DNA of 52,430 bases from Natronohydrobacter sp. (GCA_020832555.1 JAFIEM010000011.1:1-52430); one strand, 5' to 3'; positions 26,331-35,679 are shown, numbered from the stretch's first letter. Notes: generated from the letters alone by a model not told the origin. Translations and numbers: made by a program.

Positions 26331-27653
26331 TCAGACCGCAGTCATCAGAATCGACGGTTCTCTGCGCGCCGCGCAGTCCAGTTGCGGGCAGGTCCGGCAG
26401 CTTGCACCGACTGCGAGCAACGCGCTCTCACTCTCTGCGGTCATGCTTTCAGCAGGCAGGATCAACATTGTGGCCTGCAAGACGATCGGCAACCCAAACC
26501 CCAGTTCTGCCCGCGTCGCGGCACAGGCATAGGTCACGAAACGCCGCCCCAGCCGACCAGCGGTCGCCAATGGCATGCGCAATCGCACGAAGGGGCGCTG
26601 CAACGCCTGATAGAGCGGCCAAAGCGGGCAGGCCCCGCCAAAGCGGGGCAAGGCGAAACCATCTATGCTGCGCCGGAACAGGATCGTGCCCGAATTGTCG
26701 CAGATCACCAGACCGGGCACCGGCAGACCGCGCGCGGCAAGGGCTTCACGCGGCAACAGGGCAAAGCGGCGCAGCACCTGATCGAAAGGCACACCGAAGT
26801 CATCCGCAAGGATCGCTGGTGCCACGCCAACCCTGTCCAGTGCAGCAAGAAAAGCTGCCAAAGGCAGCGCACGGCTGTCGGCCTGAAACTGCGTCACCCA
26901 TTGCACCGCAAGGACGCGCGATGCTTCCGAAGACAGCTCCACCTGTCCAGCGACAAGCTGCGCCGGGTCAAGCGCCCCAGTTTCCAATTCCGGCAGATGG
27001 AAATCACGCTGCGCCAGCCAGGCCTCGACTTCTTCCTGCGGCGCGGCAAGCCCGGTCTCCTCACTCTTGCCCGCATCAAGATAATTCACCAGCGCCACCG
27101 CCCCTTCGGCCAGCCGCGCGCTGTCTTGCAGAATGTTCTGGTGAAACCGTGCCTGCCAGTCGGGTTCGATCTCCTGCGCATCATTCAATATGGTTGCCGT
27201 CGACTGAACCGATGTCACGGCGGAAATGATCTCATGCAGCGCCTCGCCCATATAGGGGTCATGGGTCATGCGGTCATTCAACTGTTCGACGACACGCTCC
27301 AGCCGCTCGACGCGACCCTGGGTTTCGGCCAGCACCTTGGCCCAGCCCGGAAACCGGCCTGTGAACTCATCGATCCGCTCCAGCTCTGCCGCATCGACAT
27401 TGCAGCGCTCCGCCGCCGCACGCGCGCCTTCGATCAGACGGGAATCACCATCCTCGACCAGTGCATCGACCGAAACACCAAGCGCCTTTGCCAGCGCCCC
27501 CATCAGATCGGGACCGATATTGCGCCGGTTGTGCTCGATCAGGTTGAGATAAGAGGCCGACACCCCCACCTCGCGCGCAAGCTCGGCCTGTCGCATCCCG
27601 CGCAGATTGCGGCGGGCACGAATACGGGTTCCGGTCAAGGCAGATCGCGCCAT
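26331..27653 (-). CDS. XRE-family regulator with ScfR/DUF2083 C-terminal domain
   Basis: Transcriptional regulator of about 440 residues. The XRE helix-turn-helix covers residues 6-64 (MRQAELAREVGVSASYLNLIEHNRRNIG). The long C-terminal part ends with the conserved Cys cluster CRTCPQLDCAAR of the short-chain fatty acid regulator (RamB/PrpR/PccR-like) family. These proteins sense acyl-CoA status and control acetate, propionate or lipid genes. It is divergent from accB-accC with 190 bp between. Control of accBC and of itself is inferred. The start could be ATG 27659 or 27653; the latter gives MARSALTG. Confidence 0.85.
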   Translation of the reverse strand: MARSALTGTRIRARRNLRGMRQAELAREVGVSASYLNLIEHNRRNIGPDLMGALAKALGVSVDALVEDGDSRLIEGARAAAERCNVDAAELERIDEFTGRFPGWAKVLAETQGRVERLERVVEQLNDRMTHDPYMGEALHEIISAVTSVQSTATILNDAQEIEPDWQARFHQNILQDSARLAEGAVALVNYLDAGKSEETGLAAPQEEVEAWLAQRDFHLPELETGALDPAQLVAGQVELSSEASRVLAVQWVTQFQADSRALPLAAFLAALDRVGVAPAILADDFGVPFDQVLRRFALLPREALAARGLPVPGLVICDNSGTILFRRSIDGFALPRFGGACPLWPLYQALQRPFVRLRMPLATAGRLGRRFVTYACAATRAELGFGLPIVLQATMLILPAESMTAESESALLAVGASCRTCPQLDCAARREPSILMTAV

Positions 27654-27851
27654 GTGCATGTCCTTTCCCTGCGGAATTTACAGAAATTGACAGAGCCGCA
27701 AACCTGTTTCTGCCCCTGCGTCCTGAAAAACAGGGTCACGAAAACGCGGCTTCACACTGCGGGTGCTCTCCAGTATAAGGCAGCGCCAGAGTTCGGGACG
27801 CTCCTGCATGCCCGACCCAACATAATGACGCCCCTGTGTTCGAGGATCGAG

Positions 27852-28343
27852 ATGACGCAAAGCCGCAATGATGCCGATGTCGCTTTTATCAAAGCCCTTG
27901 CGGAACTTCTCAACGAGAACGACCTCGCCGAATTGAGCGTGAAGCGCGATTATGGCGACAATGACAGCCTGAATGTGAAAGTCTCAAAGATCGGCGCGCA
28001 GCCGGTTTTCCAGCAGGTCGCCGCCCCGGCACCAAGCGTTGCCGCGCCAGCGCCTGCCGCGCCTGCCGCTGCGTCAGCCGCTGAAATGCCTGCGGATCCT
28101 GCCCAGCACCCCGGGGCTGTCACCTCGCCCATGGTGGGCACGGTCTATCTTGCCGCCGAACCCGGTGCTGCAAACTTCGTGAGCGTGGGTGCACAGGTGT
28201 CCGAGGGCGATACGCTCCTGATCATCGAGGCGATGAAGACGATGAATCACATTCCCGCCCCCCGCGCCGGCACGATCAAGCGCATTCTGATCGGCGATGG
28301 CAGCCCGGTGGAATTCGGCGCACCCCTGATGATCATCGAATAA
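27852..28343 (+). CDS. accB: Acetyl-CoA carboxylase biotin carboxyl carrier protein
   Basis: Carries biotin for the first step of fatty acid synthesis. ATG 27852 (preceded by GAGG) gives 163 residues. The N-terminal region is helical (MTQSRNDADVAFIKALAELL), followed by an Ala/Pro linker at residues 55-80. The biotinyl domain starts at VTSPMVGTVYLAAEPGA, with the biotinylated Lys129 in EAMKTMNHI. The frame stays open far upstream, but homology and the ribosome binding site fix the start. accC follows after 12 bp. Confidence 0.95.
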   Translation: MTQSRNDADVAFIKALAELLNENDLAELSVKRDYGDNDSLNVKVSKIGAQPVFQQVAAPAPSVAAPAPAAPAAASAAEMPADPAQHPGAVTSPMVGTVYLAAEPGAANFVSVGAQVSEGDTLLIIEAMKTMNHIPAPRAGTIKRILIGDGSPVEFGAPLMIIE

Positions 28344-28355
28344 GGCGCGCGGGGA

Positions 28356-29705
28356 ATGTTCAACAAGATCCTGATTGCCAATCGCGGGGAAATCGCGCTG
28401 CGCGTGATCCGCGCCTGTCGCGAAATGGGGATCGGCTCGGTTGCCGTCCATTCGACCGCGGACGCGGACGCCATGCATGTGCGCATGGCCGATGAGGCGA
28501 TCTGCATCGGCCCCGCCCCCTCCAGCGCAAGCTATCTGCATGTGCCCGCGATCATATCGGCCTGCGAGATTTCGGGCGCAGAGGCGATCCATCCCGGCTA
28601 CGGTTTCCTGTCCGAAAACGCCGCTTTCGTGCAGGTGGTCGAAGATCACGGGATCACTTTCATCGGCCCTTCGGCCGAACATATCCGCATGATGGGCGAC
28701 AAGATCACCGCCAAGGACACGATGAAGGCGCTCGGCGTGCCCTGCGTGCCCGGCTCGGCGGGTGGCGTGGCGCATTACGAGACCGCGCGCACTGTCGCCG
28801 CCGAGATCGGCTATCCGGTGATCATAAAGGCTACGGCAGGCGGCGGCGGGCGCGGCATGAAACTCGCGCGCTCCGAATCCGAACTCGAAACCGCCTTCCG
28901 CACCGCCCGCTCCGAGGCCAAAGCCGCTTTCGGCAATGATGAAGTCTATATCGAGAAATACCTGGGCCAGCCGCGCCATATCGAAATTCAGGTCTTTGGC
29001 GATGGCAAGGGCAATGCCGTGCATCTGGGCGAGCGCGACTGCTCGCTCCAGCGCCGCCATCAGAAGGTTCTGGAAGAAGCCCCCGGTCCCGTCATCGACG
29101 CCGAAACCCGCGCCCGGATCGGCCAGACCTGTGCCGAAGCGGTCGCGCGCATAGGCTATCGCGGCGCAGGCACGATCGAGTTTCTGTTCGAGAATGGCGA
29201 ATTCTACTTCATCGAGATGAACACCCGCCTTCAGGTCGAACATCCCGTCACCGAAGCGATTTTCGGCGTCGATCTGGTGCGCGAGCAGATCCGCGTGGCC
29301 GCTGGCCAGCCGCTCTCCTTCACGCAAGATGAACTGCAGGTGAACGGCCATGCCATCGAAGTGCGCATCAATGCCGAGAAACTGCCCAATTTCACCCCCT
29401 GCCCCGGTCGGGTCGCGACCTATCACGCGCCGGGGGGACTGGGCGTGCGGATGGATAGCGCGCTTTATTCCGGCTACACGATCCCGCCCTATTACGACAG
29501 CCTGATTGCCAAGCTGATCGTGCATGGCCGCGACCGCCCCGAGGCACTGGCCCGCTTGAACCGCGCCTTGGGCGAGTTGATCATCGACGGTGTTGACAGT
29601 TCCGTGCCGCTCTTCCGTGCGCTTCTGGCGGAACCGGATGTGCAGACCGGGAATTATGATATTCACTGGCTGGAGAAATTCCTCGCCCAGCCGCAGGATC
29701 TCTGA
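28356..29705 (+). CDS. accC: Acetyl-CoA carboxylase biotin carboxylase subunit
   Basis: ATP-dependent biotin carboxylase, 449 residues, the usual AccC length. It begins [20 protein letters not shown]. The ATP-grasp glycine loop [31 protein letters not shown] and [20 protein letters not shown] are all intact. It forms an operon with accB. A GGGG stretch precedes the ATG. Its stop is followed by the 3'-UTR repeat copy C, which probably ends the transcript. Confidence 0.97.
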   Translation: MFNKILIANRGEIALRVIRACREMGIGSVAVHSTADADAMHVRMADEAICIGPAPSSASYLHVPAIISACEISGAEAIHPGYGFLSENAAFVQVVEDHGITFIGPSAEHIRMMGDKITAKDTMKALGVPCVPGSAGGVAHYETARTVAAEIGYPVIIKATAGGGGRGMKLARSESELETAFRTARSEAKAAFGNDEVYIEKYLGQPRHIEIQVFGDGKGNAVHLGERDCSLQRRHQKVLEEAPGPVIDAETRARIGQTCAEAVARIGYRGAGTIEFLFENGEFYFIEMNTRLQVEHPVTEAIFGVDLVREQIRVAAGQPLSFTQDELQVNGHAIEVRINAEKLPNFTPCPGRVATYHAPGGLGVRMDSALYSGYTIPPYYDSLIAKLIVHGRDRPEALARLNRALGELIIDGVDSSVPLFRALLAEPDVQTGNYDIHWLEKFLAQPQDL

Positions 29706-29717
29706 TCCTTCATTATC

Positions 29718-29785
29718 TCAGTCTTGCCCAAATATCCTCGGGGGTGAATTGGGCCGCAGGCACAAGAGGGGGCGCGAGCGCCCCC
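29718..29785 (+). repeat. 3'-UTR repeat module, copy C (after accC)
   Basis: Twelve bases after the accC stop, CAGTCTTGCCCAAATATCC is followed by a GGGGG run, a CCGCAGG box, and a hairpin GGGGGCGC-GA-GCGCCCCC ending in CCCCCTTTCC. Orientation relative to the upstream gene is the same as in copies A and B. The hairpin also lies between convergent accC and dacB. Confidence 0.75.
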
Positions 29786-29808
29786 TTTCCTACATCTGCG
29801 TCACGGCC

Positions 29809-31287
29809 TTACGCATGGGCCTGCGCCCAGCGACGCAACAGATCCTGCTGCATCTGGCGCGCATTTCCGGCCCAGGCGGCGGTGCCATCAGGCCGGTCAG
29901 AACCAGAGCCCGCTACGCGCGCCCGCCGCGCCAGATCGGCGGAACAGATCGCGAAAGCCAGATCACGCCCCCCCGGCGCGGACAGATACCCGCCCAGCGC
30001 CGAAACGAAATAGAGCGTGCCTGTCTTGGCGCGCACATCGAAACCGGGATTGGTGATCACATTGCCATTGCGGTCCCGAAACGGATGCTCACGCAACAGC
30101 GCCCGCAAAGTGCCAGCGCCACCAGCCTGCCGGAACATATTCGCCAGATCCCCCATCGACACCCGCGAATTCGCCCCCAGACCGGAATGATCGACCAGCC
30201 GCGCGCTCGACATCCCATAGCGTGTGCGTGCCCAGTCGGACATAGCCGCGCCAGAGGCCGCCAGACTGGACGGGCGTCCGCTGCGCATCGTGGTCGCCAT
30301 CAATCCCACTGCCTCGGCGCTGATATTGGTGGAAAACCGCAGCAGATCGCGCAGCACCTCTTGCAGGGCCTGCGAACGATGCGTCACCAGATCCTGCCCC
30401 ACCGGGGCCGCCTGCGTCACCGCCGGGGCCTGCAGCGTGATCCCCTGCCCCGCCGCAAGCGTGCGAAACACCTCACCTGCATAGAGTTCCGGATGGCGCA
30501 CCGGCAACCAGCGCGACCCGGTATTGCCCAGCGCAGAGCGCGCGACGGTCCATTCATCCGCGCTGGCGCTGCGTCGATAGGTGTAAAGCGGTGCGCTACG
30601 ATTGGCGATTTGCATCCGTGCCATGCTGACCGCCGGGCGATGCCGGTTCGAACGCGCATCCATCGTGACCGTGTAATCATTGCCCGCGCGCCGCCATTCG
30701 AAATGCACACGGTTGAAATTCAGGTTCAGCCCCGAAACAGACGGGTTATAGCCCGCCTGCGGGGACTGATCGTCGGTAATCTCTGGGACAAAGGGCAATG
30801 CCCCGCCCCAGACCAGAAAGCGCCCCGTCACCTGCCGCACACCACCGCGCGCAAGCTCGGCCGCCATTGCGGCCAGATGATCAGTCTCAAGTGTCGGGTC
30901 GCCACCGCCCGCAAGCACCAGGTCCCCGCGCAACACCCCCTCGACCACCGGCCCGGTCGCCACCAGACGCGTGCGGAATTGATAGCCCGCGCCCATCGCC
31001 TCCAGCGCATAGAGGGCGGTCACGGCCTTGGCCACGCTGGCGGGCGGCAGGGCGGTGTTCGCGCCTTGGCCCTCCAGCAGATTGCCCCCGCGCATGTCCA
31101 TCACGGCAAAGGCGATATCGCCGCCCAGTCCCGCGCGTGATACGATCCCCTCGACAGGTTGCGCAGGCCGGACCTCCGGGCGCAGCGAGCGTTCGGGTGC
31201 GCCCGCACAGGCCGGCATGGCCGCAAGCGCCGAGCCCCCGAGCAACAGATTGAGAAACCTGCGCCGCGCGACGCTGCTATCGGTCAT
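29809..31287 (-). CDS. dacB: D-alanyl-D-alanine carboxypeptidase/endopeptidase (PBP4, DacB)
   Basis: Periplasmic low-molecular-mass penicillin-binding protein trimming or cutting peptidoglycan cross-links. ATG 31287 gives 492 residues beginning MTDSSVARRRFLNLLLGGSA. The twin-arginine motif ARRRFL sits before a hydrophobic stretch that ends at AAMPAC, suggesting Tat export and perhaps a lipid anchor (the lipobox is imperfect). Active-site motifs are SxxK in PPASVAKAVT, SxN in FSTNISAEA and KTG in VRAKTGTLY. GTG 31338 is an alternative start. It follows nadD on the same strand. Confidence 0.92.
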   Translation of the reverse strand: MTDSSVARRRFLNLLLGGSALAAMPACAGAPERSLRPEVRPAQPVEGIVSRAGLGGDIAFAVMDMRGGNLLEGQGANTALPPASVAKAVTALYALEAMGAGYQFRTRLVATGPVVEGVLRGDLVLAGGGDPTLETDHLAAMAAELARGGVRQVTGRFLVWGGALPFVPEITDDQSPQAGYNPSVSGLNLNFNRVHFEWRRAGNDYTVTMDARSNRHRPAVSMARMQIANRSAPLYTYRRSASADEWTVARSALGNTGSRWLPVRHPELYAGEVFRTLAAGQGITLQAPAVTQAAPVGQDLVTHRSQALQEVLRDLLRFSTNISAEAVGLMATTMRSGRPSSLAASGAAMSDWARTRYGMSSARLVDHSGLGANSRVSMGDLANMFRQAGGAGTLRALLREHPFRDRNGNVITNPGFDVRAKTGTLYFVSALGGYLSAPGGRDLAFAICSADLARRARVAGSGSDRPDGTAAWAGNARQMQQDLLRRWAQAHA

Positions 31288-31445
31288 GTTCAATGCCCCC
31301 GTCCCTGATGAAACAGCAAGCCCCCCGGCTGCTACCACCTTGCAATAGTACTATTAACTCCGTTTGACAGGGCTGAGGCAAGCGGCTTCGCGCCTCCGGC
31401 GCTCTAACAACACTGTGTTTCGCACCTGTGATCAATGTCTTGCGG

Positions 31446-32072
31446 TCACATGTCGCCCCAGTCACCACGCTCGCGCAAATGACTGGACGAAATGTTGCGC
31501 ATGGGCAGGCGCAGGAAACTCCATGCGGGCGGCGGCAGCGCCGCCAACTGAACTGCCTGCGCTGCGGGCCGTTGCGCTGCCGCAAATCGGCGCGCGGCGA
31601 CCGATCCCAGCGCGGCACGCTGCTGGCCCGGTCGCGCAAAGACCGCCACAGGCATCAACGCCATGATTGCGCGCCAGTTTTCCCAGCGGTGAAACCCGGC
31701 AAGGTTGTCAGCCCCCATGATCCAGACAAAATGACGCCCCGGATAAAGGTGTTTCAGCGCGGCAAGCGTATCGGCACTGTAGCGAGTGCCGAGTTGCGCC
31801 TCGACCGGTGTGATCTGAACCCGCGGGTGGCGCATCAGCGCATGCGCACGTGCAAGCCGGGCCTCCAGCGGGGCCGGGCCATGCGCTTTCAATGGGTTGC
31901 CGGGCGTGACCAGCCACCAGAGTTGATCCAGCCGCAGGCGGCGCATCGCATGCTGCGTGACATGCACATGCCCCTCATGCGCAGGGTCAAACGACCCGCC
32001 GAACAGACCGATTCTGGCACCCTTTGGCGCATATGGCAGGGCATGTCGCGGCAGAACAGGCACGGAGCGCAC
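31446..32072 (-). CDS. nadD: Nicotinate-nucleotide adenylyltransferase NadD
   Basis: Makes nicotinate adenine dinucleotide in NAD synthesis. The nucleotidyltransferase motif [18 protein letters not shown] and SSSHLRERG near the end are diagnostic. GTG 32072, with AAGG upstream, gives 208 residues, the usual length. ATG 32147 would give 233, and longer forms would run into the tRNA-His gene, so the start is uncertain. No rsfS or rlmH follows it, unlike in many bacteria; dacB comes next. Confidence 0.9.
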   Translation of the reverse strand: MRSVPVLPRHALPYAPKGARIGLFGGSFDPAHEGHVHVTQHAMRRLRLDQLWWLVTPGNPLKAHGPAPLEARLARAHALMRHPRVQITPVEAQLGTRYSADTLAALKHLYPGRHFVWIMGADNLAGFHRWENWRAIMALMPVAVFARPGQQRAALGSVAARRFAAAQRPAAQAVQLAALPPPAWSFLRLPMRNISSSHLRERGDWGDM

Positions 32073-32153
32073 GGACCTTGTGGTAAAAATCAGGCTGTCA
32101 GTTACGCCTGCAAGGGGGCCTTGGCAAGAGAGTGCAAAAATGTTCATGAAGGA

Positions 32154-32230
32154 TGGTACCACCTCCCCGGCTCGAACGGGGGACCTCTGGATCCACAATC
32201 CAGCGCTCTAACCAACTGAGCTAAGGCGGC
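32154..32230 (-). tRNA. tRNA-His, anticodon GTG (A73 type, no encoded G-1)
   Basis: The minus strand folds as a 77-nt tRNA including an encoded CCA. The acceptor strands are GCCGCCT and AGGTGGT (terminal G-T pair). The D arm has AGTTGGTTAGAG. The anticodon arm is CTGGA-TTGTGGA-TCCAG with anticodon GTG. The T arm is CCCCG-TTCGAGC-CGGGG. The discriminator is A and the base before the 5' end is T, so the usual G-1:C73 pair is absent, as known for this alphaproteobacterial lineage. Confidence 0.95.
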
Positions 32231-32349
32231 ACTTGTGACGCGATTTAACGTCCGAAGCAGATGATTGCAAGAGCCTGCGCGCTTGAATATTGCATCGCTT
32301 CCCCGTAACCGGGAGGGAGAATATCAGCCAAGCCAGCGAGGGGCGTGTC

Positions 32350-32559
32350 ATGGGGATCAATTCGGAAAGCGAGATCGCGGCCAATCTGCAGATCGGACCG
32401 ACGAGCCTGGGAATGGTGCGCATTTACATTGCGGGCGACGGGCTGGACCTGCCGCTGGACTTCGACCCGGATGAGGCAGAGGAGATCGCCGAGGAGTTGC
32501 GCGCCGCCGCACAGGCCGCCCGCAAGATCCTTCAATCCTCGAAAGACAAGAAACGCTGA
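32350..32559 (+). CDS. Small conserved acidic protein (DUF6324-like)
   Basis: A 69-residue protein, MGINSESEIAANLQIGPTSL onward, with GMVRIYIAG, LDFDPDEAEEIAEELR and a basic C-terminal tail. ATG 32350 is preceded by GAGGGG. It resembles a small family conserved in Rhodobacteraceae (DUF6324, from memory). No enzymatic motif is visible. It is encoded just upstream of, and divergent from, tRNA-His and convergent with the lipoprotein gene, with four bases between the stops. Confidence 0.75.
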   Translation: MGINSESEIAANLQIGPTSLGMVRIYIAGDGLDLPLDFDPDEAEEIAEELRAAAQAARKILQSSKDKKR

Positions 32560-32563
32560 AGCG

Positions 32564-32953
32564 TCAGATCAGCATGATTCGTGCCATGCGGGTCTCGGTC
32601 ACATAGTTGCAGCGCACCTCGATTTCCGCACCTGACCGGCGAACGCGCAGCATCACGTCGCGCGCGGCTTCGCCATTCGTGCCGTTGACCGAACGCGATC
32701 CGACCACGCCCATCACATCAAGACCGCGCTCACGCCCGGCGGCGATGCAGGCTTGTTCCGCGCCGGATGCGGATGCATCCGGTGTCATCTGCTCGGGGAT
32801 TGTGACGGCTGGTCCGACAGCCGCTGGCGGGGCAGAAGGCGCGGGGCGCGGTGCAGGGCCAAGCGGGGCCATGGCGCACCCGGCGGCAAGAAAAACGGAC
32901 AGCAAGGCAGGCACAGCACGCCGCGGCCAACGACCCGTCATTTGAGCTTGCAT
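32564..32953 (-). CDS. Hypothetical lipoprotein
   Basis: A 129-residue protein of unknown function. ATG 32953, preceded by AGGGAGAAA, gives a basic N-terminus (TGRWPRRAVP), a hydrophobic stretch and lipobox FLAAGC at about residue 26. A Pro/Ala-rich linker of about 25 residues follows, then a compact domain with two cysteines (EQACIAAG and VRCNYVTE) that could form a disulfide. It lies downstream of recN on the same strand, 91 bp away. Confidence 0.7.
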   Translation of the reverse strand: MQAQMTGRWPRRAVPALLSVFLAAGCAMAPLGPAPRPAPSAPPAAVGPAVTIPEQMTPDASASGAEQACIAAGRERGLDVMGVVGSRSVNGTNGEAARDVMLRVRRSGAEIEVRCNYVTETRMARIMLI

Positions 32954-33044
32954 CGCGGCTTTCTCCCTCTCTGGTGGCACATCCCGAATGCGCCCTTCTT
33001 ATACTGATACATCAACGCGCGCGAACCGGTCTGGTTCCGTCATC

Positions 33045-34700
33045 TCAAGGGCAAGCCGCCAGAAGATCACTGGCCGCCGCGCGCGCTGCGTCTGAAATGG
33101 TATCACCAGAGATCATTCTTGCAATCTCTTCAATCCGCTGATCGGCGGAAAGCGGCACAACACGCGAGAGTGTGATCTCATCCACCACCTGTTTCTCGAC
33201 GCGCCAATGATGCTGCCCAAGCGCTGCGACCTGCGGCGAATGGGTCACGACCAGAACCTGCGCGCCCTGCGCCAGCGCGTGCAACCTGCGCCCCACCGCA
33301 TCTGCCGTGGCCCCGCCCACGCCGCGGTCAATCTCGTCGAAGATCATCGTCACGCCAGACACGCCCCGCGCCAGACAGACTTTCAGCGCCAGCAGGAAAC
33401 GCGACAATTCCCCGCCCGAAGCAATGCGCGACAGCGGCCCAGAGGGTGCGCCGGGATTGGTTGCGACCTCGAAACTGACAGCATCCACACCCTCTGGCCC
33501 CGGCTCTGCCGCTGTGATCGCTGTGCGGAATACCGCACGCTCCATTTTCAGCGGTGCAAGCTCCTGCGCCATCTCGGCATCCAGCCTTGCCGCCGCCTCT
33601 TGCCGCGCTTCGCTCAGCGCCAGAGCGCAAGCGTCATAGGCTGTCTGCGCCCGCGCCTCTGCCTGCGCCAGATCCGCCAGCATTCGCGCGCCGTTGTCCA
33701 GCCGCACCAGCCGCGCCCGCAACTCATCGGCAAGGCTGGCCAGATCATCGGGCAGGCAGCCATGCTTGCGCGCCAGACCACGCAGGGCGAAAAGCCGGTC
33801 CTCGACAGTTTCCAACTCGCCCGGCGCGATGTTCAATGTCTCCGCAGCGGCCTCCACCCCCTGCTGCGCCTCGCCCAGCGCGTCGAGCGCGCGACCCAAC
33901 GCTTCCAGCGGCGCATCCAGCGCGCCCTCGAACCCCTCTGCCGCAGTTTCCAGCCAGCGTGTCGCATCAATCAGCAGCCGCTCGGCCCCGTCCTCGGACA
34001 AGGCGGCATGGGCGCGGGCCACATCCGCGCGCAAACGCTCGGCGGCCTGCATCCGGCGGCGGCGTGCATCCAGCACCTCTTCCTCGCCCGGCTCCGGGGC
34101 CAGCTTGTCCAACTCGCCAACGGCATGGCGCAGAAAGTCCTCCTCCGCGCGCGCCGCCTCCAGCCGCGCGACTTCCTCGGCATGAGCCTTGCGCGCGGTG
34201 CGCAGGTCGCGCCAGGCCTTGCGTGCCTGGTCCAGCAACTCTGTATCCAAACCATAGGCATCCAGAAGCAAGCGATGCCCACGCGGATTCAGCAGGCCAC
34301 GGTCATCCTGCTGGCCATGCAACTCGACCAGAACTTCCGAAAGCGCCCGCAGCAATTCACCCGAAGCACGGCGGTCATTGACCCATGCCGTCTTGCGCCC
34401 GTCACGGGTGTTCACCCGGCGCAAGAGCAAGGTATCAGAGGCAGGAAAGCCCGCTTCAGACAGAACCGACTGTGCCGGATGATCCGGGGCAAGCGCGAAT
34501 TCCGCGATCACCTCGCCTTGATCCGCCCCCTGTCGGACCAGATCGGCGCGACCCCGCCAGCCCAGAACAAAGCCCAACGCATCAAGCAGAATCGACTTGC
34601 CCGCCCCTGTCTCACCCGTCAGCACGTTCAGACCGGGCTGGAAGCGCAGCTCCAGCCGGTCGATGATCAGCACATCGCGAATATCCAGCGACAGGAGCAT
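33045..34700 (-). CDS. recN: DNA repair protein RecN
   Basis: SMC-like ATPase acting in double-strand break repair, 551 residues. Walker A is GETGAGKSILLDAL near residue 30. A central long helical region has many Ala/Arg/Glu heptad-like stretches (roughly 160-370). The ABC signature region is SGPLSRIASGGELSRFLLAL and Walker B is VTMIFDEIDRGVGG, then VTHSPQVAALG. It follows bamD after a 28-bp gap in the conserved lpxC-bamD-recN order. Confidence 0.96.
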   Translation of the reverse strand: MLLSLDIRDVLIIDRLELRFQPGLNVLTGETGAGKSILLDALGFVLGWRGRADLVRQGADQGEVIAEFALAPDHPAQSVLSEAGFPASDTLLLRRVNTRDGRKTAWVNDRRASGELLRALSEVLVELHGQQDDRGLLNPRGHRLLLDAYGLDTELLDQARKAWRDLRTARKAHAEEVARLEAARAEEDFLRHAVGELDKLAPEPGEEEVLDARRRRMQAAERLRADVARAHAALSEDGAERLLIDATRWLETAAEGFEGALDAPLEALGRALDALGEAQQGVEAAAETLNIAPGELETVEDRLFALRGLARKHGCLPDDLASLADELRARLVRLDNGARMLADLAQAEARAQTAYDACALALSEARQEAAARLDAEMAQELAPLKMERAVFRTAITAAEPGPEGVDAVSFEVATNPGAPSGPLSRIASGGELSRFLLALKVCLARGVSGVTMIFDEIDRGVGGATADAVGRRLHALAQGAQVLVVTHSPQVAALGQHHWRVEKQVVDEITLSRVVPLSADQRIEEIARMISGDTISDAARAAASDLLAACP

Positions 34701-34728
34701 CAGCGCTCACCCGCGCGCTTGAGCAAGG

Positions 34729-35586
34729 TCAGATCCAGTCACCACGCACGGCCTGACGATAAATCGTGCGCAGCCAGCCTTCGCCACGCGCTTCAGGTTC
34801 CAGCCCCTGCCGGGCAAGCAGGCGGAATGTATCCTGATAGAAAGGATTGGCCTCGAAATTATATCCCAGAATCGCCCCTGCGGTCTGCGCTTCATCGCGC
34901 AACCCGAGCGAGAGATAGGATTCGACCAGCCGGTGCAGCGCTTCGGGCGTATGAGTTGATGTCTGGAAATCCTCGACCACGACACGGAAGCGGTTGATCG
35001 CAGCGTTGTAATTGCCCCGACCCAGGTAATACCGCCCGATTTCCATTTCCTTTGCCGCCAGATGATCGAAGGCCAGCTCGAATTTCAGGATCGCCGAACG
35101 GGAATAATCACTGTCGGGATATTGCTCGATCAGACGCCGCAGATGCTGAAGCGCCTGAAAGGTAACACCCTGATCGCGCCCGATCTCATCCACCTGATCG
35201 TAGAAGGACAGCGCGAGAAGATAGGCGGCGTAAGGCGCATCCTCATCATTGGGATATGTGTCAAGGAAACGCTGCGCAGCGGCACGGCTTTCCTCATACT
35301 CCCGCGCGCGGTGATGCGCATAGGCTTGCATGATCAGGGCCCGACGCGACCATTGCGTGTAGGGATAAAGCCGCTCGATCTCCTGAAAATACCGCAGCGA
35401 ACTGGCGCTCCGACGCGAAGTCTCCAACTCGTATTCACCGCGCTGGAAAATCTCTTCAGGCGAAAAACCAGCCAACGACTCATCGGGGCCAGAGTTGCGA
35501 TTGCAGGCGCCCAGAGCGACAACCACCCCCATGACAAGGCCCGCACGCCGGATCCCAGCCTTCGAAATCATGTCCTGCCACCCCAT
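34729..35586 (-). CDS. bamD: Outer membrane protein assembly lipoprotein BamD
   Basis: Lipoprotein of the BAM complex that inserts beta-barrel proteins into the outer membrane. From ATG 35586 it has 285 residues (ATG 35571, MISKAGIRRAG, is equally possible). The lipobox is VVALGAC. Tetratricopeptide-like repeats follow: FSPEEIFQRGEYELE, RYFQEIERLYPYTQWSRRAL, RFLDTYPNDEDAPYAAYLLA, LIEQYPDSDYSRSA. The order lpxC-bamD-recN on one strand is typical of Rhodobacterales. Confidence 0.95.
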   Translation of the reverse strand: MGWQDMISKAGIRRAGLVMGVVVALGACNRNSGPDESLAGFSPEEIFQRGEYELETSRRSASSLRYFQEIERLYPYTQWSRRALIMQAYAHHRAREYEESRAAAQRFLDTYPNDEDAPYAAYLLALSFYDQVDEIGRDQGVTFQALQHLRRLIEQYPDSDYSRSAILKFELAFDHLAAKEMEIGRYYLGRGNYNAAINRFRVVVEDFQTSTHTPEALHRLVESYLSLGLRDEAQTAGAILGYNFEANPFYQDTFRLLARQGLEPEARGEGWLRTIYRQAVRGDWI

Positions 35587-35679
35587 AGCATCAATGCCTT
35601 TCCGATCTGTTAGCACAGAAAAAACCGGGGCGCAAAACGCCTTTTGCCGAAAACAGGGAACAGGGCCAATGGCAGGCTG

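Noticed and set aside
25791..28343. An 850-codon open frame on the plus strand ending with accB
   Set aside because: Only its last 163 codons are accB. The rest is antisense to the receiver and ScfR-like genes, Arg/Pro/His-rich, and open only because of high third-position GC.
33300..34000. Repetitive-looking Ala/Arg-rich sequence in recN
   Set aside because: It is the normal coiled-coil arm of RecN, not a DNA repeat.
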